From NCBI RefSeq assembly GCF_900215205.1, contig NZ_OBDY01000034.1:1-64000 (forward strand): a DNA stretch of 64,000 nucleotides, given 5' to 3'. This document shows, piece after piece, positions 58,229 through 64,000 of this stretch (positions are counted from its first letter, which is position 1; the number at the start of each line of letters is the position of its first letter). A program made the translations under genes and the position numbers. The DNA comes from Paractinoplanes atraurantiacus. GTDB taxonomy: Bacteria > Actinomycetota > Actinomycetes > Mycobacteriales > Micromonosporaceae. The notes beneath the pieces were generated by a model. That model was not told the origin of the DNA and did not search any database. It worked only from the letters and a program-made list of their open reading frames with translations.

Positions 58229-59584
58229 ATGCGGACGATCCTGGTGGTGGGCGGCGGTTACGCCGGCTTCTACACGGCCTGGAAGCTCGAGAAGAAGCTC
58301 CGGCGCGACGAGGCGCGGGTCGTCGTGGTCGACCCGCGTCCGTACATGACCTATCAGCCCTTCCTGCCCGAGGTCGTGGCCGGCTCGGTCGAGGCGCGCC
58401 ACGCGGCCGTCTCCATCCGGCGGCACCTCAAGAAGACCAAGATCATTTCGGGTACGGTGGTGAAGGTCGACCACGCGCACAAGACCGCCACCATCCGCCC
58501 GGCCGAGGGGCCGGAATACGCGCTGGCGTACGACATCATCGCCGTGACCGCCGGCGCCGTGACCCGCAAGCTCGACATCGCGGGCGTGGCCGACCAGGCG
58601 ATCGGCATGAAGCACGTCGAGGAGGCCGTCGCCATCCGCGACCGGATGCTGACCAACTTCGACCGCGCGTCGACGCTCGAACCGGGCCCGCAGCGCCGCC
58701 GTCTGCTGACCGTCACCTTCGTCGGCGGCGGCTTCTCCGGCGTCGAGGGCTTCGGCGAGCTGCTCTCGCTGGCCACCGCCCTGGCCCGGAAATATCCCGA
58801 GCTCGAGGAGTCCGAGCTCTCCTTCCACCTGGTCGAGGCCCGCGGCCGGATCCTGCCTGAGGTGACCGACAAGCCCGGCGAATGGGTGGTGCGCTCGCTG
58901 GAGAAGCGCGGCGCGCACATCCACCTCAACTCCGTGCTCCAGTCGGCCGAGAACGGGCACGTGGTCCTGTCGACCGGGGAGGAGTTCGACTCCGACCTGA
59001 TCGTCTGGACCGTCGGCAACGCGGTGAGTCCGCTGGTGCGCAACCACACCGACCTGCCCGTCGACGCGCGGGGCATGCTCAGCGTCCGGGCCGACCTGCA
59101 GGTGGGCACCGACGAGGCCTTCGTGCCGGACGCGTGGGGCGCGGGTGACGACGCCGCCATCCCCGACCTGGCCCTGCCCGGCTCCGCGACCGTGCCGAAC
59201 GCTCAGCACGCCGTGCGCCAGGGCAAGCTGCTGGCCAAGAACATCGTCGCTTCGCTGCGCGGCCGCGAGCCGAAGCAGTACCTGCACCACAGCCTGGGCG
59301 TCGTGGCGACGCTGGGCCTGGGACGGGGCATCTTCCAGTGGCGGGGCATCGTCATCAAGGGCTTCCCGGCCTGGGTGATGCACCGCGGCTACCACGTGCT
59401 CGCCGTCCCCAGCTGGGAGCGCAAGGTGCGGGTCCTGTTCGTCTGGATCACCGCCGCGCTGTTCGGCCGCGACATCGTCTCGCTGGCCTCGGTGCAGCAC
59501 CCGCGGCGGGCCTTCGTCACGGGCGGCGAGGTGCCGGCCCTTCCGGAGACGACGGTGCCGCTCGAGCATGCGCCCTCCGCATGA
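58229..59584 (+). CDS. type II NADH dehydrogenase-like FAD oxidoreductase
   Basis: This 451-residue protein has the N-terminal FAD fold TILVVGGGYAGFYTAWKLE, a second nucleotide-binding fold FVGGGFSGVEGFGE (about 165-180) and AWGAGDDAA with VPNAQHAVRQG near the end, as in NDH-2. A short amphipathic C-terminal region may attach to the membrane. It would pass electrons from NADH to quinone without pumping protons. AGAGGA precedes ATG 58229. The stop overlaps the start of the orphan SnoaL gene by 17 bases. Confidence 0.88.
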   Translation: MRTILVVGGGYAGFYTAWKLEKKLRRDEARVVVVDPRPYMTYQPFLPEVVAGSVEARHAAVSIRRHLKKTKIISGTVVKVDHAHKTATIRPAEGPEYALAYDIIAVTAGAVTRKLDIAGVADQAIGMKHVEEAVAIRDRMLTNFDRASTLEPGPQRRRLLTVTFVGGGFSGVEGFGELLSLATALARKYPELEESELSFHLVEARGRILPEVTDKPGEWVVRSLEKRGAHIHLNSVLQSAENGHVVLSTGEEFDSDLIVWTVGNAVSPLVRNHTDLPVDARGMLSVRADLQVGTDEAFVPDAWGAGDDAAIPDLALPGSATVPNAQHAVRQGKLLAKNIVASLRGREPKQYLHHSLGVVATLGLGRGIFQWRGIVIKGFPAWVMHRGYHVLAVPSWERKVRVLFVWITAALFGRDIVSLASVQHPRRAFVTGGEVPALPETTVPLEHAPSA

Positions 59585-59942
59585 CGACGTCGTGCGCGAG
59601 TTTCTAGCCGCCTGCCGGACGGGAGAGATCTCAGCGCTGCGAGCCGCCCTGCACGACGACGCCGTCGCGATGTGCGACGGCGGCGGGGCGGTCCTCGCGG
59701 CGCTCAACCCTGTCCGGGGTGCGGAGAACGTGGCCGGGCTCGTCTCCGTGCTGCTGTGCCGGCCCGGGTCCGAGCTCACCGTCGAGTCGGTGAACGGCCG
59801 GACCGGCCTGGCGCTGCGCCGGGGCGGCCGCGCCGAGGCGGTGATCGCGGCCGAGTCCGCCGGCGGTCTCGTGTCGGCCCTGTGGATCGTGCTCACCCCG
59901 GCCAAGCTCGCCCGTTGGCATGTATCCACAGAACATGGTTGA
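59568..59942 (+). CDS. orphan SnoaL-like domain resembling an ECF41 C-terminus
   Basis: This 124-residue protein aligns with the C-terminal domain of the sigma factor at 57319, beginning at VREFLAACRTGEISALRAAL (sigma: LLATFLQASRTGDMAALERL). It has an intact DGGG (CDGGGAVLAAL) and ends with TPAKL where ECF41 factors have NPDKL. No sigma region is present. It is either a stand-alone modulator of an ECF41-type sigma factor or an ordinary SnoaL-fold protein. The overlap with the NADH dehydrogenase gene implies co-translation. Confidence 0.8.
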   Translation: MRPPHDDVVREFLAACRTGEISALRAALHDDAVAMCDGGGAVLAALNPVRGAENVAGLVSVLLCRPGSELTVESVNGRTGLALRRGGRAEAVIAAESAGGLVSALWIVLTPAKLARWHVSTEHG

Positions 59943-59971
59943 CGGTTCCGCACCGCGGGAGCCTTGGGGTC

Positions 59972-60892
59972 ATGAGGAAAGTAAGCCTTCATCCGCAGGA
60001 TCTCACCGGCCGTCTGGCCCTCGTCACCGGGGCCAACAGCGGTGTCGGCCGCGAGCTGGCCACACGCCTGGCCGCCGACGGCGCCGAAGTGCTCCTGGCC
60101 GTCCGTGACACCACCAAGGGCGCCGCGGCCCTGCGCGCCATCCGCGACGAGGTGCCCGGGGCCAGCGTCTCCCTCCGCGCCCTCGACCTGGCGTCGCTGA
60201 AGTCGGTCGGCACCCTCGCCGGCGACCTGCTCGCCGAGGGACGGCCCCTGCACCTCCTGGTCAACAACGCCGGCGTGATGGCCCCCGCGACCCGGCACAC
60301 CACCGCCGACGGCTTCGAGCTCCAGTTCGGCACCAACTTCGTCGGCCACGCCGTCCTCACCCACCGCCTGCTGCCCCTGCTGCAAGCCGGCCAGGCCCGG
60401 GTCACCACGGTCACCAGCAGCGCCGCCCGGCAGGGCCGGCTCGACTTCGACGACCTCCAGGCCGAGCGCTCCTACTCGCCGGTCAAGGCGTACAACAATT
60501 CCAAGCTGGCCGACCTCGTGTTCGCGCTCGAGCTCGACCGCCGCAGCCGGGCTGAGGGCTGGGGCATCGTCAGCAATGCCGCCCACCCCGGCACGACGCT
60601 GACCGGCCTCTACGCCGCGGGGCCCAACCTGGGCCGCGGCAAGCCGGCGCCGCACGAGGCCGTCATGGCCCGCCTGGCCCGCTGGGGAATCCTGGTCCAG
60701 GACGTGGCCCACGGGGTCCTTCCGATCCAGTACGCGGCCACGAGCCCCGAAGCGCAAGGCGGGCGGCTCTACGGCCCGGACGGTTTCGGGCAGTTCAAGG
60801 GCGGCCCGGCCGAGCTCGACATCTACAAGTCCGCGCGCGACGAGAGCGCCGCGGCCCGCCTGTGGGGCTACGCCCTCGGTGTGAGCGTCTGA
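59972..60892 (+). CDS. short-chain dehydrogenase/reductase
   Basis: This 306-residue protein is a classical SDR with LALVTGANSGVGRELATRLA (cofactor binding), LLVNNAGVMAPATRHTTADG, a catalytic serine in TVTSSAARQG and the pair in AYNNSKLADL. The 55-residue C-terminal extension is typical of retinol-dehydrogenase-like members. The start is ATG 59972, with CGGGAG upstream. The XRE-type regulator gene follows after 12 bases and may control it. Confidence 0.9.
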   Translation: MRKVSLHPQDLTGRLALVTGANSGVGRELATRLAADGAEVLLAVRDTTKGAAALRAIRDEVPGASVSLRALDLASLKSVGTLAGDLLAEGRPLHLLVNNAGVMAPATRHTTADGFELQFGTNFVGHAVLTHRLLPLLQAGQARVTTVTSSAARQGRLDFDDLQAERSYSPVKAYNNSKLADLVFALELDRRSRAEGWGIVSNAAHPGTTLTGLYAAGPNLGRGKPAPHEAVMARLARWGILVQDVAHGVLPIQYAATSPEAQGGRLYGPDGFGQFKGGPAELDIYKSARDESAAARLWGYALGVSV

Positions 60893-60904
60893 GGAGTCAG
60901 GGAA

Positions 60905-61756
60905 ATGGATCGCGCCAGACTGGCCGAATATCTGCGCACGCGGAGGGAGGCCCTGCAACCCGAGGACGTGGGGCTGCCCCGCGGGCAGCGGCGGCGCACC
61001 CGCGGCCTGCGCCGCGAGGAGGTGGCGGTGCTCAGCGACATGTCGATCGACTACTACAGCCGGCTCGAGCAGCCGCGCGGCCCGCACCCGTCCGAGCAGA
61101 TGCTGGGCGCGATCGCCCGCGGCCTGCGCCTGTCGCTGGAGGAGCGCGACCACCTGTTCGAGCTGGCCGGCTACGCGACGCCGCGCCGGGTGGCCGACAG
61201 CGAGCACGTCAACCCGGGCATGATGCGCATCTTCGACGGCCTTCAGGACTCGGCCGCGATGGTCGTCTCCCCTCTGGGGGAGACGCTGCTGCAAACCCGC
61301 CTCGCGGTGGCCCTGGTCGGCGACGAGAGCATCTACACGGGACTCGACCGCAGCAAGCACTACCGCTGGTTCACCGACCCGTCCACCCGCTCGCTGTACC
61401 CGCGCGACGAGTGGGACGAGCAGAGCCGCCTCATCGTCGCCGACCTGCACGCCTCCTACACCCGCGACGGCCAGGACTCACGGGCCGGTGCGATCGTGGA
61501 TGCCCTCCTGGCCGCCAGCCCGTCGTTCGCCGCGCTGTGGAAGGGGCACCCGGTCGCCGGACCCTACTGCGGCCCGGTGCGGCTGCTGCACCCGGAGGTC
61601 GGTCCGCTGGAACTGGACTGCCAGCGGCTCGTCGACCCGGACCGGTCGCAGCAGCTCGTCGTCTACACCGCGAAGCCGGGTTCACTGTCCCAGGAGAGGC
61701 TGCGACTGCTGTCGGTCATCGGGACAGCAACCAGTCCTGGTACCGCGTCGTGGTGA
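60905..61756 (+). CDS. XRE-family regulator with MmyB-like ligand domain
   Basis: This 283-residue protein has an N-terminal helix-turn-helix with the family signature RRTRGLRREEVAVLSDMSID and YYSRLEQPRGPHPSEQML. A C-terminal PAS-like MmyB domain follows, with LLQTRLAVALVGDES and HYRWFTDP. This group binds fatty-acid or other small ligands and often controls the neighbouring SDR. Its last 41 bases overlap the opposing NmrA-like gene. Confidence 0.9.
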   Translation: MDRARLAEYLRTRREALQPEDVGLPRGQRRRTRGLRREEVAVLSDMSIDYYSRLEQPRGPHPSEQMLGAIARGLRLSLEERDHLFELAGYATPRRVADSEHVNPGMMRIFDGLQDSAAMVVSPLGETLLQTRLAVALVGDESIYTGLDRSKHYRWFTDPSTRSLYPRDEWDEQSRLIVADLHASYTRDGQDSRAGAIVDALLAASPSFAALWKGHPVAGPYCGPVRLLHPEVGPLELDCQRLVDPDRSQQLVVYTAKPGSLSQERLRLLSVIGTATSPGTASW

Positions 61757-62459
61757 TCACGGCGTCGTCCCGGGCGATGATGGCGTCGCCGGTCACCGCC
61801 GCGAACAGGCCGGCGCTCTCGTCCACCACGACGGGGCGCCGGTCGCCCTGGAACGCCAGGGTGACCCGGCCGAGCTCGTCGAGCGAGAAGACCTCGGGGC
61901 CCGCGTAGTTCCGTACACCCATGAGGGGCTCACCCACCGCGACGTCGGCCACCGCCTTGGCCACCTCGGCCGAGGCCATCGGCTGCACGAGCGTCGAGGG
62001 CAGGCGTACGGCAGTCTCGTCCGAGGTCCACGACATGGCCGCGCTCACGAACTCGAAGAACTGCGTCGCCCGCACGATCGAGTACGGGATCTTCTCCTCC
62101 TGCTCGAGCAGGCTCTCCTGCAACACCTTGGCCTGGTAGTAGGCGAGATCCGGCACCTGGTCGACGCCGACGATGGACAGGATGACGATGTGCTCGGTGC
62201 CGGCGTCCTCGGCCTCGTCGAGCAGGTTCTCCATGGTCTCGCGGAAGAAGACGGCCGAGGCCTCGTCGAAGGTCGGCGAGTTCGTCAGGTTGACGACGAC
62301 CTCGGCGCCCTTGATGGCTTCCGCGACACCCTTGTTCCCGACCAGATCGACCCCGTTCGACAGCGAGTACGGGGTCGCGTCGTGGCCCTGCGCGCTGAGA
62401 CGCTTGACGACCTGCGAGCCGATGAGCCCGGTGCCGCCGATGACAGCGATCTTCTTCAT
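61716..62459 (-). CDS. NmrA-like NAD(P)-binding protein, copy 2
   Basis: This 247-residue protein is a paralogue of the protein at 36320-37072. They share KI-x-VIGGTGLIGS-x-VVKRL, VVNLTNSPTFDE, LSIVGVDQVPDLAYYQAKVL and RATQFFEFV. ATG 62459 follows ACGGAGGACC; the in-frame 62519 start adds 20 residues without similarity. A weak GTCAC/CCTAG pair lies upstream (62502-62528). The substrate is unknown. Confidence 0.85.
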   Translation of the reverse strand: MKKIAVIGGTGLIGSQVVKRLSAQGHDATPYSLSNGVDLVGNKGVAEAIKGAEVVVNLTNSPTFDEASAVFFRETMENLLDEAEDAGTEHIVILSIVGVDQVPDLAYYQAKVLQESLLEQEEKIPYSIVRATQFFEFVSAAMSWTSDETAVRLPSTLVQPMASAEVAKAVADVAVGEPLMGVRNYAGPEVFSLDELGRVTLAFQGDRRPVVVDESAGLFAAVTGDAIIARDDAVITTTRYQDWLLSR

Positions 62460-62501
62460 GGTTCGGTCCTCCGTGGTCCTGGCGACTTCGTTCGCCGCTA
62501 G

Positions 62502-62528
62502 GACCACGGGGCCGGGCATGACGTGACA
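62502..62528 (-). promoter_or_regulatory. ECF41-like promoter candidate (P4) before NmrA copy 2
   Basis: On the minus strand TGTCACG (62528-62522) is followed after 16 bases by GGTC (62505-62502), then CTAG. The -35 box differs from TGTCACA by one base, and the -10 box from CGTC by one. The match is weaker than the one at 57252-57278 because both boxes are imperfect. The CCTAG also resembles the P2 element. Confidence 0.4.
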
Positions 62529-62535
62529 GGCTGGT

Positions 62536-64000
62536 TCATCGGTATGGCCTCAGGGAGACCGGGCCGAGCAGTCCGTACGCCTGCCGGGTGGCGATGCCGA
62601 ACACCGCGGGACTGGTCGTGCGCAGGCGGTTGAGCAACGTCGTGGCCACCTCGACCTCGATCGTGTTGCGGCCCTTTCGCAGGGCCAGGTCGGCCACCGG
62701 CTCCAGCACGTCGATCGGCGGCAGCAGGCGCCCGTTGACGCGCACCCGGCAGGTGTCGACCACCTTGCCGAGCGACAGCAGCGCCCGCCCGGCCCGATCG
62801 GCGGTGACGGTCGTGCGGTAGGTGCCGATGCCGGAGACGTCGGCCAGCTCGGGGATCGACGACCACGGCAGCGGGTCGGTGAGCGTCACCTGATGTGTGG
62901 TGACGCCGGTCGGCTGCCAGTCCTCGACCGACAGCTCCCAGCCCGTCACCGCGACCGCGGGCTCGCTGAAGGTGCGGGCCGGGATGTCGGCGCGGCCTCG
63001 CTGGAAGGCCAGCAGCATCGACTGGCCGGGCTGGAGGGTGGCCCGCACACGCACCCGGTTCCCGTCGCGTGTGTGGGCCACGCCGTGCTTCTCGCCGGTC
63101 CACGCGTCGATCCGGACCGGCACCGACGACCGCGACGCCGTGGTGAGCCACACGTCCTGGTCGATCGCCGTGATGGTCCGGTTCTCGGCGTGCCGCGCGT
63201 TGGCCAGGTAGTAGTAGTCCTTGTCGCCGTCGACCCGGTGCACGGTCATCAGCGACGACCGCTCGTACTCCACGTCCCGTGTCACTCCGGCCGCCTCCAG
63301 TGCGGCCGGTACACCGGTCTGATCGGCGACGACCCTCGTCGACGGGGATGCGAGCAGTTCGGCGACGAGGAGCTGGAGCGGGGCCGGGTGCACGTCGGCC
63401 CAGTTGCCGATGACGACGATCGGGAGCCCGGCCTTGGCCAGCGCCAGGAGCTGGTGAGCCGCCCGTACGGAAAGCGTGTGGTCCTTGCCCCGGAAGGCGT
63501 CGCCGTCCAGGATAAGGGCTTTGTAGCGGGGCGGGCCGAGGCGTCCATCGCGGACCTTCGCGGCCGGCAGCGCGAGCGACGCCTCGTCGGTGAAGCCGTG
63601 CGTCCAGCCGATCGGGATGCCGTCGTTCGTCGCCCAGGGCGCGCCGATCCCGGTCGCCGTCCAGCCTTTCTGCCGGAAGAAGACGAGGTCGGCCCGGGCG
63701 GTCCCGCTCTGCAGGAGCTCCTGGGTCCGCGCGAACCAGCCGGCCACGTCGCGCGCGTGCCGCCACGTCGGCTGCCGCGGTCCCCAGGCCTCGGCGTATC
63801 CGATGCCGTTGCCGTTGTAGGGCGAGAACGCCGCGAAACCGGGCCACGCGGCGCCCGGCGCGTCCTTGTAGGCGAAGCCGTGCAGCACCGCCTGGTTCAC
63901 GCCGCCGGCGAAGACGCTGCCCATCGTCTGGAGGACCTTGTTCCACGTCGTGCTGTAGGCGCCGTTCGCGTACGCGGCCGACTCGCACGAGAGGATCCGC
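62536..64000 (-). CDS. GH106-like glycoside hydrolase, 5' end outside window
   Basis: The frame is open to the window edge: the codons before the internal Met at 63924 read ILSCESAAYANGAYSTTWNK in the same frame, so this is a partial gene. At least 488 residues are visible. Marks include FAGGVNQAVLHGFAYKD, WRHARDVAGWFARTQELLQS, LPIVVIGNW, and a C-terminal beta-sandwich domain (TYRTTVTADRAGRALLSLGK). This fits the large rhamnosidase-like GH106 group of plant-polysaccharide enzymes. The signal peptide and the catalytic part lie upstream of this window. Confidence 0.8.
   Translation of the reverse strand, partial: RILSCESAAYANGAYSTTWNKVLQTMGSVFAGGVNQAVLHGFAYKDAPGAAWPGFAAFSPYNGNGIGYAEAWGPRQPTWRHARDVAGWFARTQELLQSGTARADLVFFRQKGWTATGIGAPWATNDGIPIGWTHGFTDEASLALPAAKVRDGRLGPPRYKALILDGDAFRGKDHTLSVRAAHQLLALAKAGLPIVVIGNWADVHPAPLQLLVAELLASPSTRVVADQTGVPAALEAAGVTRDVEYERSSLMTVHRVDGDKDYYYLANARHAENRTITAIDQDVWLTTASRSSVPVRIDAWTGEKHGVAHTRDGNRVRVRATLQPGQSMLLAFQRGRADIPARTFSEPAVAVTGWELSVEDWQPTGVTTHQVTLTDPLPWSSIPELADVSGIGTYRTTVTADRAGRALLSLGKVVDTCRVRVNGRLLPPIDVLEPVADLALRKGRNTIEVEVATTLLNRLRTTSPAVFGIATRQAYGLLGPVSLRPYR

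Noticed and set aside
59925..59945. CATGT-N9-ACATG inverted repeat as an operator before the SDR gene
   Set aside because: The arms are only five bases and overlap the end of the SnoaL coding sequence. Such repeats occur by chance, and no second copy was seen.
58118..61450. 1110-residue minus-strand open frame across sigma, NADH dehydrogenase and SDR genes
   Set aside because: It is a GC-driven shadow with no family motif. The opposite strand holds motif-rich genes with good starts.

Overview
The window is high-GC actinobacterial chromosomal DNA. The strongest hints point to the Micromonosporaceae, possibly an Actinoplanes-like genus: a DUF574-type methyltransferase, SARP/LAL regulators, many secreted hydrolases and lectins, an MCP coupled to a sugar-binding lipoprotein (motile-spore genera of this family have chemotactic cells), and GTG/TTG starts with ATGA overlaps. 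The genus is inference. I saw no tRNA, rRNA, CRISPR array, transposase or phage gene.

Layout. (1) 1-9.3 kb: a 20-bp minisatellite at the left edge; secreted and lipoprotein genes; a DUF574 methyltransferase overlapping a GGDEF-like/EAL protein; a stand-alone ricin-type lectin; a HupE-like membrane protein; an acetyltransferase; a broken isochorismatase-family gene; and a sugar-binding lipoprotein overlapping an MCP by GTGA. (2) 9.3-17.8 kb: a mannoside-uptake locus on the minus strand (solute-binding lipoprotein, two permeases, GH5-like enzyme, GH38 alpha-mannosidase) with a divergent LacI regulator and two operator-like sites between them. There is no dedicated ATPase gene. (3) 17.8-27.6 kb: an M50 membrane protease, a repeat-rich membrane protein, a NarL-type two-component pair, a membrane protein, a phosphotransferase, an O-methyltransferase and a large secreted subtilisin. 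(4) 27.6-33.4 kb, all minus: an ECF sigma factor, a fluoroacetate-dehalogenase-like hydrolase, an alpha/beta hydrolase, an HSL-type esterase, a truncated ECF41-like sigma factor, a DUF4331 protein and a 6-phosphogluconate-dehydrogenase-like protein lacking the catalytic lysine. (5) 33.4-51.9 kb: a regulator-dense block (SARP with NB-ARC/TPR, truncated SARP, LuxR-type LAL, two TetR, SARP-LAL fusion) interleaved with SDR/NmrA-type proteins, an MFS exporter, a PLP decarboxylase and a patatin. (6) 51.9-64 kb: hemerythrin and LURP-one proteins, a chitinase with lectin domain, a second acetyltransferase, then a second copy of the hydrolase/esterase/sigma module (GyrI-like, alpha/beta hydrolase, HSL-type protein without its serine, divergent full-length ECF41-like sigma, type II NADH dehydrogenase, orphan SnoaL domain), an SDR, an XRE regulator, a second NmrA-type protein and the end of a GH106-like glycosidase running off the window.

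The most interesting pattern is the pair of paralogous sigma/esterase/hydrolase modules about 26 kb apart, which have decayed in complementary ways. In copy A the sigma factor has lost its SnoaL domain and the esterase is intact. In copy B the sigma factor is intact and the esterase has lost its serine. A free-standing SnoaL domain is encoded next to copy B. A 33-bp element lies upstream of the copy A sigma gene, its esterase operon and an NmrA-type gene. A near-match to the ECF41 promoter consensus (TGTCACA-N16-CGTC, recalled from the literature) lies upstream of the copy B esterase. Together these suggest a small, partly cross-wired ECF41-type regulon in this window.
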